A DNA stretch of 64,000 nt from assembly GCF_001305595.1 (NCBI RefSeq), contig NZ_CP012401.1, positions 2,801,001 to 2,865,000 on the forward strand, in the 5' to 3' direction. A model generated the notes under the pieces. The model was not told the origin of the DNA and searched no databases. It saw nothing but the letters and a program-made list of their open reading frames with translations. A program made the position numbers and the translations under genes. The stretch comes from Azospirillum thiophilum. Lineage in GTDB: Bacteria > Pseudomonadota > Alphaproteobacteria > Azospirillales > Azospirillaceae. Each line of letters opens with the position of its first letter. Positions within the stretch are counted from its first letter, which is position 1. Of the stretch, positions 26,272-35,478 are shown piece by piece.

Positions 26272-26691
26272 TTACTTGCCCTTCTTCTTGAACATGGAGA
26301 GCATGCGCTGGGTCACCAGGAAGCCGCCGAAGATGTTGACGCTTGCCAGGATGACGGCGAGGAAGCCCAGGACCTTGGAAAAGCCGAAGCCGGCCGGGCC
26401 GGCGGCGACCAGGGCGCCGACGATGATGACCGACGACACCGCGTTGGTGACGGCCATCAGCGGCGAATGCAGGGCCGGGGTGACGCGCCAGACGACGTAG
26501 TAGCCGACGAAGCAGGCCAGCACGAGCACGGTCAGGCCGGTGACGAAGAAGCTGCCATGGCCGCCGGCGGCTTCCGCCGCCGGCTGGGCGGCGTGAGCGA
26601 CCTGGGCGGCGAGCTGGTCGGCCTGCTGGCCGAGCGCCGCGAGGTTCGCCTTGAGCTCGGCGATACGGGCGGACAGTTGGGTCTGGTCCAT
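26272..26691 (-). CDS. pntAB: NAD(P) transhydrogenase subunit alpha, membrane part (PntAB)
   Basis: A 139-residue membrane component of the split alpha subunit found in Rhodospirillum-type enzymes. A soluble N-terminal stretch of about 45 residues is followed by [20 protein letters not shown], a [20 protein letters not shown] segment and two further helices ending in LSMFKKKGK. It is 25 bases downstream of pntAA and 4 bases upstream of pntB; the split architecture matches alphaproteobacteria. Confidence 0.94.
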   Translation of the reverse strand: MDQTQLSARIAELKANLAALGQQADQLAAQVAHAAQPAAEAAGGHGSFFVTGLTVLVLACFVGYYVVWRVTPALHSPLMAVTNAVSSVIIVGALVAAGPAGFGFSKVLGFLAVILASVNIFGGFLVTQRMLSMFKKKGK

Positions 26692-26716
26692 TGCGATTGT
26701 CTCCTCGGGCGCCCGG

Positions 26717-27865
26717 TCAGCCGGCGAAGGCGGGGTGGACGACGGCGCCGTCGCGGGTCAGCGCGATGGCCTTGACGATCTCGTCGTCCCAATTGACGGC
26801 CACACCGGTGTCCTTGCCGTGCAGCGACGTCAGCAGCGCCAGCAGGTTCTTGGCGTAGAGCAGCGACGCGCTCTCGGCGATGCGGCTGGCGTAGTTGGCA
26901 TGGCCGACGATCTTCACGCCGTTGGCCGTGGTCACCACCTCGCCCAGCTTGGCGCCCTCGACGTTGCCGCCCTGCTCGACCGCGAGATCGATCAGGACCG
27001 AACCCGGTTTCATCGACGCCACATGCTCCGCCGTCACCAGGATCGGCGCCTTGCGGCCGGGGATCAGCGCCGTGGTGATGACGATGTCCTGCTTCTTGAT
27101 ATGCTCGGCGACCAAGGCCGCCTGCTGGCGCTTGTAGTCGTCGGACATCTCCTTGGCGTAGCCGCCGGCGGTCTCGGCTTGGCGGAACTCGTCGTTCTCG
27201 ACCGCGACGAAGCTGCCGCCCAGCGACTGCACCTGCTCCTTCACCGCCGGGCGCACGTCGGTCGCCGAGACGATGGCGCCGAGCCGCTTGGCGGTGGCGA
27301 TGGCCTGCAGCCCGGCGACGCCGACGCCCATGATGAAGGCGCGGGCCGGCGGCACGGTGCCGGCGGCGGTCATCATCATCGGGAAGGCGCGGCCATACTC
27401 GCCGGCCGCATCGACGACGGCCTTGTAGCCGGCGAGGTTGGCCTGGGAGGACAGCACGTCCATCACCTGGGCGCGGGTGATGCGCGGCATGAACTCCATG
27501 GCGAAGGCGTTCACGCCGGCATCGGCGTAGGCCTTCACATGGTCGCGGCTGCTGTAGGGATTGAGGATGGCGAACAGCAACGCACCCTTGCGGACAAGCG
27601 CCAGCTCGTCCTCGCCGCCCTCGGCGGCGATCAGCGGCCGCTGCACCTTCAGCACGATGTCGGCATCGGCGAGCGCCGAGGCGGCATCGGCGGCGATGGC
27701 GGCGCCCGCCGCCTCGAACGCGGCGTCGGTGATGCTGGAGCCGAGCCCGGCCCCGCTCTCAACCACCACGTCCAGTCCCAACCCCTTCAGTTTCTTCACC
27801 GTTTCCGGTGATGCGGCCACGCGAAGTTCGCCCGCACGTCGCTCCTTTGGAATGGCGACTTTCAT
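26717..27865 (-). CDS. pntAA: NAD(P) transhydrogenase subunit alpha, soluble part (PntAA)
   Basis: A 382-residue peripheral NAD(H)-binding domain I. It starts [20 protein letters not shown] and contains FAILNPY, the [18 protein letters not shown]ossmann loop, a DVRPA motif and a mobile-loop region with a [15 protein letters not shown] segment. The ATG is fixed by the family-invariant first residues. It is the first gene of pntAA-pntAB-pntB. Confidence 0.96.
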   Translation of the reverse strand: MKVAIPKERRAGELRVAASPETVKKLKGLGLDVVVESGAGLGSSITDAAFEAAGAAIAADAASALADADIVLKVQRPLIAAEGGEDELALVRKGALLFAILNPYSSRDHVKAYADAGVNAFAMEFMPRITRAQVMDVLSSQANLAGYKAVVDAAGEYGRAFPMMMTAAGTVPPARAFIMGVGVAGLQAIATAKRLGAIVSATDVRPAVKEQVQSLGGSFVAVENDEFRQAETAGGYAKEMSDDYKRQQAALVAEHIKKQDIVITTALIPGRKAPILVTAEHVASMKPGSVLIDLAVEQGGNVEGAKLGEVVTTANGVKIVGHANYASRIAESASLLYAKNLLALLTSLHGKDTGVAVNWDDEIVKAIALTRDGAVVHPAFAG

Positions 27866-28272
27866 TGAATACAACTCCCCTGCCTCAGATACGCCGATCC
27901 CGGCCCCCCCCTGGGTTATCGGCCCAGACGACGCGCATTCATGCCGGATCCGTGTGACTTTGTGAAGCCGAACACACCGATGGTAATACCAGCCTATACA
28001 GTGCATCGCAACAAAGGGAATGGCCGCGAGCATCCATCGTACGATTGTTTCAGAAGGTAAGACAAATCAGCCACGAGCTGTTCACATGCCGGATGGATTC
28101 GGGGTTGTACGAAGGACCGGCCGCGACCCGGTGTCGCAGGCGACAGCCCCTGTCCCGGCCCCTGTCCCGGCCGCTGCATCCCCGAGCCGCGCATCGTCCG
28201 CTTGCCATTCCCCCCGCCCGCCGATATCGTCCCGCCCCGTTTACGAACACCCCCATCGTTTGAGGTTTTGCC
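27866..28272. other. Intergenic region between pntAA and gapR
   Basis: About 400 bases between divergent genes, expected to hold both promoters. Visible: a perfect tandem 12-mer CCCCTGTCCCGG at 28147-28158 and 28159-28170, preceded by a short hairpin TGTCG-CAGG-CGACA (28132-28145). The stretch 27970-28080 is more AT-rich. No coding sequence is evident. Confidence 0.6.
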
Positions 28273-28521
28273 ATGTCCGACGTCGGCGGCATCGCGGCGG
28301 ATCGCCTGAAATCCTTTGTCGAGCGCATCGAGCGTCTCGAGGAGGAGAAGCGCGGTCTCCAGGAAGACATCAAGGAAGTCTATGCCGAGGCCAAGGGCAC
28401 CGGCTTCGATGTCAAGATCATCCGCCAGATCATCCGCCTGCGGAAGATGGACAAGGCCGACCGCCAGGAGCAGGAAGCGATCCTGGAGCTCTACAAGGAA
28501 GCGCTGGGGATGGTGGAGTAA
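28273..28521 (+). CDS. gapR: GapR-family nucleoid protein (DUF2312)
   Basis: An 82-residue DNA-binding protein. Residues 8-45 form a coiled helix rich in Glu/Lys (KSFVERIERLEEEKRGLQED), followed by the invariant GFDVKIIRQIIRLRKMD block and a terminal helix ALGMVE. In Caulobacter GapR, this fold clamps overtwisted AT-rich DNA ahead of replication and transcription forks and helps chromosome segregation. The length and motif match closely. It stands alone, convergent with trpEG. Confidence 0.92.
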   Translation: MSDVGGIAADRLKSFVERIERLEEEKRGLQEDIKEVYAEAKGTGFDVKIIRQIIRLRKMDKADRQEQEAILELYKEALGMVE

Positions 28522-28573
28522 CGGGCGGCGACCGGTTCCCGTCACCACCCGCCCGACAGTCTGCCGGTATGCC

Positions 28574-28595
28574 GCGGCGGCCCTCAGGCCGCCGC
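28574..28595. terminator. Hairpin overlapping the trpEG stop
   Basis: GCGGCGGCC-CTCA-GGCCGCCGC, 9-bp perfect arms, spanning the last codons of trpEG; it could end both convergent transcripts. It lacks a U-tract. Confidence 0.4.
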
Positions 28596-30839
28596 TTCGC
28601 ATTCCGGCACCAGCGCCTCGCGGCGCCCGGCCAGCGTCGCCATGACGTTGCCGATCAACGCCAGCCCATGCCCGCCATCCAGGGTCAGGATCGATTCGGG
28701 ATGGAACTGCACCGCCGCCAGCGGCAGGCTGCAATGTTCCACCGCCATGACGATGCCATCCCCGGTTTCCGCCGTCACCCGAAGGTCCGGCGGCAGGCTG
28801 TCGCGCTTCGCCACCAGCGAATGGTAGCGGCCGACCTGCAATCCCTGCGGCAACCCGTCGAACAGTGCCCCGCCCCGGTGCAGCAGGGCGGAGGCCTTGC
28901 CGTGCATCGGCTCCGGCAACCGCTCCAGCGTCGCGCCCAGATGCTCGGCCATGCCCTGCAGCCCCAGGCAGACGCCGAAGACCGGCACGCCGAGATCGAG
29001 TGCCGCCCGGACGCTGCCGCCGACGTCGAAATCCTCCGGGCGGCCCGGTCCCGGCGACAGCACCAGCAGGTCCGGCGGATCGCTGCGCAGGGCTGCCCGC
29101 GCATGGGTATGGCGCAGGGTCGTCACCGTGGCGCCGGTCTGGCGGAAATAGTCGGCCAGCGTGTGGACGAAGCTGTCGTCATGGTCGATCAGCAGCACCC
29201 GCCTCCCCTGCCCGCTGTGTCGCCCATCCGCCAGCCTGTCCATCTTCGGAACGACAGGCGGCCGCTCCTTTGCGGCGCCGCGCACCGCATCGCGGAAGGC
29301 CGACGCCTTCAGATGGCATTCGGCATCCTCCGCCTCCGGGTCGCTGTCGGAGAGCAGGGTGGCGCCGGCACGGATGAAGGCGACGCCGTCCTTCATGCGG
29401 ATGGTGCGCAGGGTCAGCCCGGTGTCCATCCCGCCGTCGAAACCGATGCGGCCGAAGGCCCCGCCATACCAGCGGCGCGGCGACCGCTCGGTGTCCTCCA
29501 GGAACTGCATCGCCCAGCGCTTCGGCGCACCGGTCACCGTCACCGCCCAACTGTGGGTGAGGAAGGCGTCGAGCGCGTCGAAGCCGGCACGCAGCCGCCC
29601 CTCCACATGGTCGACCGTGTGGATCAGGCGGGAATACAGCTCGATCATCCGCCGGCCGACGACGCGCACCGACCCCGACTCGCACACCCGCGCCTTGTCG
29701 TTGCGGTCGACGTCGGTGCACATCGTCAGTTCCGCCGCGTCCTTGGCCGAGTTCAGCAGCGTCAGGATCTGCGCGGCATCGCCGAGCGCATCGGCCCCGC
29801 GCGCCACCGTGCCGGAAATCGGGCAGGTCTCGACCCGGCCCCGTGCGGCGCCGGTGCCGACGCGGACATACATCTCCGGACTGGCGGCGACCAGGAACTC
29901 GCCGTCGCCCAGATTGATCAACGCCTCGTAGGGTGCCGGGTTGGCGGCGCGCAGGCGGCGGAAGACCGTCGAGGGGCTGTCGGCGCACGGTTCGGCAAAG
30001 GTCTGGCCGGGCACCACCTCGAACAGGTCGCCGCGGCGGAAGGCCTCCTTGGCCGCCTCGACCACCTGCCGGTAGTCGCCGGGGGCATGGTCGCATCCGG
30101 CGGCGGCGTTGGTGTCGGACCGGTAGCCATGGACCCGGCCGCCGCCAGCGACGCCGTCGGTCGAGACGCCGTCGACCACGAACTCATAGGCGAAGCGGCG
30201 CGCCACCCCGGCGGCATGGTCGACCACCAGCAGCCGGTCGGGCAGATACAGGACGAGGTCGCGCTGGTCGTCCGGCCGCTCCAGCCGCCGGCGGATCGGC
30301 TCGAACTGGAAGGCCAGATCATAGCCGAAGGCGCCATAGAGCCCGAGGAACGGCTCGTCCGGGCTGGCGAACAGCGCCATCAGCGCCCGCAGCACGCTGA
30401 AGACGGAGGGCTGGCGGCTGCGCTCCTCCTCGGCGAAGACGCCGGACGGGCGGCGGACCAGGGCGGTGACGCGACCCTCCGTGACCTCCAGCCCGACCAG
30501 GGCCTCATGCCCGTCGAGTGCGCGGACCACCGCCGGCAGCAGCAGCCGGCCGCGCGGATTCAGCGCATCGATGCGCACCGTGCGACCGCGGGCGGTCACC
30601 GACAGCGGCGGATCGACGAAGCCCAGCGCCTGGCGGCGATAACGGCCGGGGGCCTCGACCCCGCCGGAGAGCAGCAGGCCGCGCCGCTCGTCCAGCGCCC
30701 CGGCGAGCGCATCGAGCGCATCGGCAGGCTGCGCACCGGCCGGTTCGGCACTGCGATGAACCTCCAGCCCGCCGCCGGTTCGGGCGACTAAGGGGGCGAG
30801 AAGGACCGGATCGGCGAGGAAGAGATCGGGCGGGATCAT
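28584..30839 (-). CDS. trpE(G): Anthranilate synthase, fused TrpE-TrpG
   Basis: A 751-residue fusion catalysing chorismate plus glutamine to anthranilate, the first step of tryptophan synthesis. Residues 1-500 are component I (chorismate-binding: FEVVPGQTF, ISGTVARG, ELTMCTDVDRND, VTGAPK, YGGAFGRIGFDGG). After a linker of about 40 residues, residues 545-751 are the glutamine amidotransferase (DHDDSFVHTLADYFR, SPGPGRP, nucleophile Cys in GVCLGLQGM, VQFHPES). The fusion is known from Azospirillum and some rhizobia. The upstream leader encodes a Trp-rich peptide and an attenuator, so expression should respond to charged tRNA-Trp. Confidence 0.96.
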   Translation of the reverse strand: MIPPDLFLADPVLLAPLVARTGGGLEVHRSAEPAGAQPADALDALAGALDERRGLLLSGGVEAPGRYRRQALGFVDPPLSVTARGRTVRIDALNPRGRLLLPAVVRALDGHEALVGLEVTEGRVTALVRRPSGVFAEEERSRQPSVFSVLRALMALFASPDEPFLGLYGAFGYDLAFQFEPIRRRLERPDDQRDLVLYLPDRLLVVDHAAGVARRFAYEFVVDGVSTDGVAGGGRVHGYRSDTNAAAGCDHAPGDYRQVVEAAKEAFRRGDLFEVVPGQTFAEPCADSPSTVFRRLRAANPAPYEALINLGDGEFLVAASPEMYVRVGTGAARGRVETCPISGTVARGADALGDAAQILTLLNSAKDAAELTMCTDVDRNDKARVCESGSVRVVGRRMIELYSRLIHTVDHVEGRLRAGFDALDAFLTHSWAVTVTGAPKRWAMQFLEDTERSPRRWYGGAFGRIGFDGGMDTGLTLRTIRMKDGVAFIRAGATLLSDSDPEAEDAECHLKASAFRDAVRGAAKERPPVVPKMDRLADGRHSGQGRRVLLIDHDDSFVHTLADYFRQTGATVTTLRHTHARAALRSDPPDLLVLSPGPGRPEDFDVGGSVRAALDLGVPVFGVCLGLQGMAEHLGATLERLPEPMHGKASALLHRGGALFDGLPQGLQVGRYHSLVAKRDSLPPDLRVTAETGDGIVMAVEHCSLPLAAVQFHPESILTLDGGHGLALIGNVMATLAGRREALVPECEAAA

Positions 30840-30953
30840 GGCGGCGGGACTCCGGATGGGACGTCTGTCGGGGTGACGCCGCCCGGTGCTTCCGCTTGCC
30901 TGTCCTTGCTTCCACTGCATGACCCGCGACTTGGGAGTCAGGTGGGGGTCAGG

Positions 30954-30988
30954 AAAAAGGCCGCTCCGGATGCACCGGGCGGCCTTTT
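30954..30988 (-). terminator. trp attenuator terminator (segments 3:4)
   Basis: On the minus strand, AAAAGGCCGC...GCGGCCTTTT forms a 10-bp stem with a 14-base loop, ending in a run of five T. It lies 15 bases after the leader-peptide stop and 114 bases before the trpE(G) ATG. An upstream segment (CGGGCCGGCC, 31018-31027) can pair with its 5' arm as an antiterminator. Confidence 0.85.
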
Positions 30989-31002
30989 CGTTCAATCCAC
31001 GC

Positions 31003-31080
31003 TCACGCGCGTCGCCAGGCCGGCCCGATCTGTACGGGCCGCCACCAACGCTGCGACAGGAGGAGCGAGGACATGTTCAT
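31003..31080 (-). CDS. trpL: trp leader peptide
   Basis: A 25-residue peptide starting MNMSSLLLSQRWW, with tandem Trp12-Trp13 and a further Trp22. The tandem TGG codons (31047-31042) lie directly before segment 1 (CGGCCCG, 31041-31035), which pairs with segment 2 (CGGGCCG, 31027-31021). Stalling at the Trp codons would mask segment 1 and favour the 2:3 antiterminator; reaching the stop would cover segment 2 and favour the 3:4 terminator. No Shine-Dalgarno precedes the ATG; the predicted transcription start falls at the ATG, as reported for rhizobial trpL. An internal Met3 is an alternative start. Confidence 0.85.
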   Translation of the reverse strand: MNMSSLLLSQRWWRPVQIGPAWRRA

Positions 31081-31117
31081 GGGGCATAGCGAGCCACAGA
31101 CCCGCGGCTCCTGTCAA
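31081..31117 (-). promoter_or_regulatory. Predicted trpL promoter
   Basis: TTGACA (31117-31112) preceded by C lies at -37 to -32 relative to the leader ATG; GCTATG-like sequence near -10 is weak. The geometry predicts transcription starting at or next to the A of ATG, giving a leaderless mRNA. The promoter sits in the 47-base gap after phoU. Confidence 0.6.
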
Positions 31118-31127
31118 GCCGTCCCGC

Positions 31128-31883
31128 TCATCCGCTCTTTTGCGGCGTCTCTTGCGGCCCCTCCTGCGGTCCCTCCTGATGTGGAGCGACGGCGTAGCTG
31201 CTGAGATCCTCCTTGCGGCGTTCGTCCGAGGGCAGCCGGCCCTTGACCAGGAAGCTGATATTCTCCGCCACGTTGGTGGCGTGGTCGCCGATGCGCTCGA
31301 TCGACTTGGCGGCGAACAGCAGGTGGGTGCAACCGGTGATCTGGGCCGGCGACTCCATCATGTAGGTCAGGAACTCGCGGAACAGGCTGGTGTAGGCGGC
31401 GTCGACCTCGCCGTCGCACTCGCGGACGGAAGCCGCGAGATCGGCGTCCTGCAGGCTGTAGGCCCGCCGCATGTCGCCGATCATCGCCTGCACCATGCGG
31501 CCCATGCGGATCAGCGAGGCTACCGGCGGCGCCACCGGCAGGGTCGAGAGCGTGACCGCCCGCTTGGCGACCGAACCGGCGAAGTCGCCCATCCGCTCCA
31601 GGTTCGAGGCGATCTTCAGCGCCGCGACGATCTCGCGCAGATCCTTCGCCATCGGCTGGCGGAGCGCCAGCAGGCGGACGGTCATCGCCTCCACCTCCAT
31701 CTCCAGCCGGTCGATCTCGGCATCACCCTTCAGCACCTCGGCCGCAAGGTCGGCATCGGGACCGGCCAGCGAATCGAGCGCCAGGGCGACCTGTCTTTCG
31801 ACCAGTTCGCCCATGCGGTCGACGGCGGTCCGCAGGGCCGTAAGCTCGGCATCGAACGCCGCGATCGTGTGTCCACCCGACAT
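31128..31883 (-). CDS. phoU: Phosphate signalling protein PhoU
   Basis: A 251-residue all-helical protein with two PhoU repeats, each with a metal-cluster motif: KIASNLERMGDFAGSVAKRA and LLFAAKSIERIGDHATNVAE (E/DxxxD pattern). PhoU links the Pst transporter to the PhoR kinase and represses the Pho response. The ATG is chosen because GGAG lies 9 bases upstream; a TTG three codons earlier is possible. A non-conserved Gln/Pro/Glu-repeat tail (GPQEGPQETPQ) ends the protein. No pst or phoBR genes are next to it in this window. Confidence 0.94.
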   Translation of the reverse strand: MSGGHTIAAFDAELTALRTAVDRMGELVERQVALALDSLAGPDADLAAEVLKGDAEIDRLEMEVEAMTVRLLALRQPMAKDLREIVAALKIASNLERMGDFAGSVAKRAVTLSTLPVAPPVASLIRMGRMVQAMIGDMRRAYSLQDADLAASVRECDGEVDAAYTSLFREFLTYMMESPAQITGCTHLLFAAKSIERIGDHATNVAENISFLVKGRLPSDERRKEDLSSYAVAPHQEGPQEGPQETPQKSG

Positions 31884-32060
31884 GGTCCCCAACTCCTTGC
31901 AGTGACAGGCATTCGGACACCCGCCGCCCCGGAGATGGGATCGCGGGGCCGCCGCGCCAAGCGGCTTCCGGAACTGGAGGCTCCTTAACCTTTGTCATAG
32001 ATTATTCAGGGACACTGGTCTATCGATGGACCATGCAACCAGGCAGACCGGACGAAACCG

Positions 32061-33380
32061 ATGACGCCGCACGAGTTGGTTGCCGTGCTTGAAAAGCACG
32101 AGCGCTGGCTGAAGAACAAATCCGGCGGTTCACGCGCCAACCTGACCATGGCGAACATGGAAGGCTCCAACCTGTCCGGGGTGAACCTGGCGCAGGGCAA
32201 GCTGTCGGGCGCCAACCTGTCCCATTGTGACCTGTCGAACGCCAATCTCAGCACGGCCGACCTGTTCGCCGCCCATCTGACCAAGGCGGATCTGTCCGGC
32301 TGCAACCTGTATCGCGCCGACCTGCGCGGTGCCCACATGCGCGGCGCCAAGATGAAGCGCGCGATCCTGAAGGAAGCCGACCTGCGCGGCGGAGCGCTGC
32401 TCTATGGCGGGCCGAACGGCGGCAAGGGCGGCGGCAAGGGACTGGATTTCGTCCGCTCCGACCTGTCCGGCAGTGATTTCGACGATGCGTCGCTGACCAA
32501 CGCCAACCTGTCGGGCGCCGACCTGACCGACGTGTCGATGAACGGCGCCGATTGCGAAGGGGCGCTGCTGACCGGCGCCACGCTGATGCGCGCCAGCATG
32601 AAAAGCTGCAACCTCGCCCGCGCCGACCTGCGCGGCAGCAACCTGTCCGGCGTGAACCTGCAAGGGGCGGTGCTGCGCGACGCCAACCTGACCGGCGCCA
32701 TGCTGGCCGGCGCCAACCTGCGCAACGCCGACCTCCAGGGCGCCAAGCTGGAAGGCGCCGACCTGACCGGGGCCGACACCACCGGCGCCAATCTGGCGCG
32801 GTCGGCCGACAATTTCTCGGTCCAGATCCAGCAGGCGCTGCACAGCCACTATACCTGGATCAACACCAACGGAACGATGGGCGCGCGGGCCGACCTGACC
32901 GGCGCCGACCTCAGCCACATCGACCTGTCCGGCGTGAACCTGTCCGGCGCCAACCTGAAGCGTGCCAATCTCGACGGCGCCAAGCTCCGCGAGGCGCTGC
33001 TGATCATGTGCGACATCTCCGAAGCGGTGCTTGCCGGTGCCGACTGCACCGGGGCGATCCTGGACGGGGCCAACCTGCGCGGCGCCAACATGGACGGCGT
33101 GCGGCTGGACGGTGCCGGGGTCGGCTGGGTCGACATCAAGGGGCCCGACGGCCAGCCGACCGGGCGACTGTGGGCGGCGAACCTCACCGGCGCGCGGCTG
33201 ACCCGCAGCTCCTGCATCCGCACCAACATGCGCGGCGCCAATCTGGCGGGCTGCGATTTCAGCGACGCGAACTTGACCGGCGCGATCCTGAGCGACGCCA
33301 ACATTCGCGACGCCAAATTCGCAGGAGCCAACCTGACCGGCGCAAGCCTGCCCCCGCCACCCGACCCGGACGACGACTGA
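32061..33380 (+). CDS. Pentapeptide-repeat protein
   Basis: A 439-residue protein made almost entirely of A(D/N)LxG-type pentapeptide repeats, interrupted by a glycine-rich loop (GGPNGGKGGGKG near 115) and by a non-repeat insert about 250-275 (NFSVQIQQALHSHYTWINTN). The repeats predict a right-handed quadrilateral beta-helix. The first 22 residues (HELVAVLEKHERWLKN) form a helix that is common in alphaproteobacterial members. No signal peptide, so cytosolic. Function is unknown; some relatives mimic DNA and protect gyrase, but nothing here proves that. A proline/aspartate tail ends the protein. Confidence 0.92.
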   Translation: MTPHELVAVLEKHERWLKNKSGGSRANLTMANMEGSNLSGVNLAQGKLSGANLSHCDLSNANLSTADLFAAHLTKADLSGCNLYRADLRGAHMRGAKMKRAILKEADLRGGALLYGGPNGGKGGGKGLDFVRSDLSGSDFDDASLTNANLSGADLTDVSMNGADCEGALLTGATLMRASMKSCNLARADLRGSNLSGVNLQGAVLRDANLTGAMLAGANLRNADLQGAKLEGADLTGADTTGANLARSADNFSVQIQQALHSHYTWINTNGTMGARADLTGADLSHIDLSGVNLSGANLKRANLDGAKLREALLIMCDISEAVLAGADCTGAILDGANLRGANMDGVRLDGAGVGWVDIKGPDGQPTGRLWAANLTGARLTRSSCIRTNMRGANLAGCDFSDANLTGAILSDANIRDAKFAGANLTGASLPPPPDPDDD

Positions 33381-33447
33381 ACCCACAAGATGGGCCGGCA
33401 CGGCACAGGCCGGCGGAGGATGGCGCAGGAGGCCGGGGCCCGAGCCT

Positions 33448-33963
33448 TCACCCCTCTTCACCGTCCCGGGCCGCGGCCGAGGCGGCGTTTAGGTTTGAAC
33501 CGACGCGACGCAGCACGTCCAACGTCAGTTCCAGTTCGCTCGGCGTGATTCCATCGATGGCGATCTGGGCGATTTCCGCTGCGCTTGGCATCATCGCATT
33601 GCGCAACGCCCGGCCCTTGTCGGTCAGGAAGATGTTCATCTTGCGGCGGTCGTGGCGGTTGCGCACGCGCTGGACCAGCCCCTGGCTTTCCATCACGTTG
33701 ACCGCAGTGACGGTCGTCGGCTCCATCATGCCGACACGGTGGCTCAACTCCCGCTGGGTCAGGCCGTCCTCCTCCCACAGGGCCCGCAGGAAGAACCACT
33801 GCCCCATGCTGACGCCCGAGCGCGCGATGCGCATCTGCAGGGCGCGGGAAAAAGCACGGTTGACCTCCCTGACGACGAACGATAACGCACCGTCGGCAGA
33901 TTCCGCCATGTCCCCCGATTCATCGGGGCGCTCCGGTTCCCACCCCTTGACAGACGCCTCCAT
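33448..33963 (-). CDS. MarR-family transcriptional regulator
   Basis: A 171-residue winged-helix regulator. The recognition helix region reads GLTQRELSHRVGMMEPTTVTAV, followed by the wing RNRHDRRKMNIFLTDKGRAL. The N-terminal 25 residues are acidic and variable. A palindrome overlapping a candidate promoter upstream (34130-34168) suggests autoregulation. It is divergent from the N-carbamoylputrescine amidase gene, which is a possible target. Ligand unknown. Confidence 0.92.
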   Translation of the reverse strand: MEASVKGWEPERPDESGDMAESADGALSFVVREVNRAFSRALQMRIARSGVSMGQWFFLRALWEEDGLTQRELSHRVGMMEPTTVTAVNVMESQGLVQRVRNRHDRRKMNIFLTDKGRALRNAMMPSAAEIAQIAIDGITPSELELTLDVLRRVGSNLNAASAAARDGEEG

Positions 33964-34129
33964 ACCGACAATCTCTCTGCCGTCATTCCCACGCCTGCAA
34001 CCGCACCCGCCGACCGGCTGCGCGCGCCGGGCTGTCGCCTGTCAGGCGACGCGGCGACATCGCGTCCATCGGAATCACTCCGTCCTGGCCATACCACCTT
34101 GACACGAATGGGGGCGGCTGCGGCATCCA

Positions 34130-34168
34130 ATCATAACGTGCTGCACGCAAAGCGCAAATCAATTGCGC
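34130..34168 (-). promoter_or_regulatory. Candidate MarR promoter with operator palindrome
   Basis: Reading the minus strand: TTGCGC (34157-34152), 16 bases, TATGAT (34135-34130). The -35 element is one arm of the palindrome GCGCAA-ATCAA-TTGCGC (34152-34168), so a dimeric regulator bound there would occlude RNA polymerase. Confidence 0.45.
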
Positions 34169-34358
34169 GGACTTCATGCGGTGACATGCAATGATATGCC
34201 GAGATATGGCCGCCGATCGACGATCAGCTTAGACATAACGATTTGGCGGAATCTTCGCATGGCCGAGCGGCTTCACTTCGATGTTTCCCATTTCGCGGGC
34301 CACCTTCATATCCGCATATGATGACAAGCCCGTTCATTGCCGATTGGATCGGTTTTAT

Positions 34359-34388
34359 TTGACAGTTCATACGGCAAGCTACGATAAA
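34359..34388 (+). promoter_or_regulatory. Candidate promoter for aguB
   Basis: Consensus TTGACA followed by 18 bases and GATAAA(AT), about 120 bases before the aguB ATG in an AT-rich stretch. Confidence 0.5.
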
Positions 34389-34508
34389 ATTAACATTTCC
34401 CTAAAGTTTTATGAATGCCCTTCCGCTTGCTTGTATCTGCCGCGACCTTTGGCCACACAGGGTTTGTCCGCCGTCCCTTCCTCCGTCAACAGGAGTCATA
34501 AGTCCGCC

Positions 34509-35417
34509 ATGACCGCTTCGCCGCCCGTTTCCTCGTCCCGTACCGTCACCATCGCCGCGACCCAGATGGCCTGCAGCTGGGACCGTGCCGCCAACGTCGA
34601 CGGAGTCGAATCGCTGATTCGCGAAGCTGCCGCCCAAGGGGCGCAGATCGTCCTGCCGCAGGAGTTGTTCGAGACGCCCTATTTCTGCAAGGACCAGAAG
34701 CAGTCGCTGTTCGAACTGGCGGCCCCGGCCGAAGACCATCCGGTGATCGGGCGGATGCGTGCCCTGGCGCGCGAACTGTCGGTGGTGATCCCGGTCAGCT
34801 TCTTCGAGAAGGCGCGCAACGCCTATTACAACTCGGTCGCCATGGTGGATGCGGACGGCAGCCTGCTGGGCATCTACCGCAAGTCCCACATCCCGGACGG
34901 CCCCGGCTATCAGGAGAAATTCTATTTCAGCCCCGGCGACACCGGCATCCCGGTGTTCAAGACCCGCTACGCCACCATCGGCTGCGCCATCTGCTGGGAC
35001 CAGTGGTTCCCGGAGACCGCCCGCATCATGGCGCTGAAGGGGGCCGAGCTGCTGCTCTATCCCACCGCCATCGGGTCGGAGCCCCAGGACTCCGCCATCG
35101 ACAGCCAGGGCCATTGGACCCGGGTCATGCAGGGCCATGCCGGCGCCAACCTGATGCCGCTGGTGGCATCCAACCGGGTCGGAACCGAGCAGGGGGACAG
35201 CTGTGCGCTGACCTTCTACGGCTCATCCTTCATCGCCGGGCCGCAGGGCGAGATCGTGGCCCAGGCCGACCGCGCGAGCCGGACGGTCCTGACGGCGACC
35301 TTCGACCTAGACCGCATCGCGGCCCAGCGCGCCTCCTGGGGCGTCTTCCGCGACCGCCGGCCGGAGCTTTACGGCGCCCTGCTGACGCTGGACGGCGAGA
35401 CGACGCCCCGGCGGTGA
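34509..35417 (+). CDS. aguB: N-carbamoylputrescine amidase
   Basis: A 302-residue nitrilase-superfamily enzyme; it hydrolyses N-carbamoylputrescine to putrescine in the arginine decarboxylase/agmatine route. The catalytic triad is visible: Glu52 (PQELFETPYF), Lys125 (YRKSHIPDGPGYQEKFYF) and Cys162 (GCAICWDQWFPE). The ELFETPYFC and QEKFYFSPGDTG signatures are specific to AguB rather than to other nitrilases. AGGAG lies 13 bases before the ATG, a long spacing. No agmatine deiminase (aguA) is adjacent. Confidence 0.93.
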   Translation: MTASPPVSSSRTVTIAATQMACSWDRAANVDGVESLIREAAAQGAQIVLPQELFETPYFCKDQKQSLFELAAPAEDHPVIGRMRALARELSVVIPVSFFEKARNAYYNSVAMVDADGSLLGIYRKSHIPDGPGYQEKFYFSPGDTGIPVFKTRYATIGCAICWDQWFPETARIMALKGAELLLYPTAIGSEPQDSAIDSQGHWTRVMQGHAGANLMPLVASNRVGTEQGDSCALTFYGSSFIAGPQGEIVAQADRASRTVLTATFDLDRIAAQRASWGVFRDRRPELYGALLTLDGETTPRR

Positions 35418-35478
35418 GCGGGCGACAAGCGGGCGATCACCCTGCGGCGAGGAGGGGGCATCGGCCGCCGCACCCTCC

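Larger units (their letters stand above)
33964..34508. other. Intergenic regulatory region, MarR / aguB
   Basis: About 545 bases, notably AT-rich from 34130 onward. It holds the candidate MarR promoter and palindrome at 34130-34168 and a candidate aguB promoter at 34359-34388. Translations in all frames look non-coding, and no RNA gene is recognised. Confidence 0.6.

Noticed and set aside
28147..28170. Tandem CCCCTGTCCCGG repeat as a possible CRISPR or iteron
   Set aside because: Only two copies without spacers; too little for either.
32130..33461. Long antisense frame with V/Q-G-A repeats opposite the pentapeptide protein
   Set aside because: Its apparent repeats are only the reverse complement of the pentapeptide repeats.
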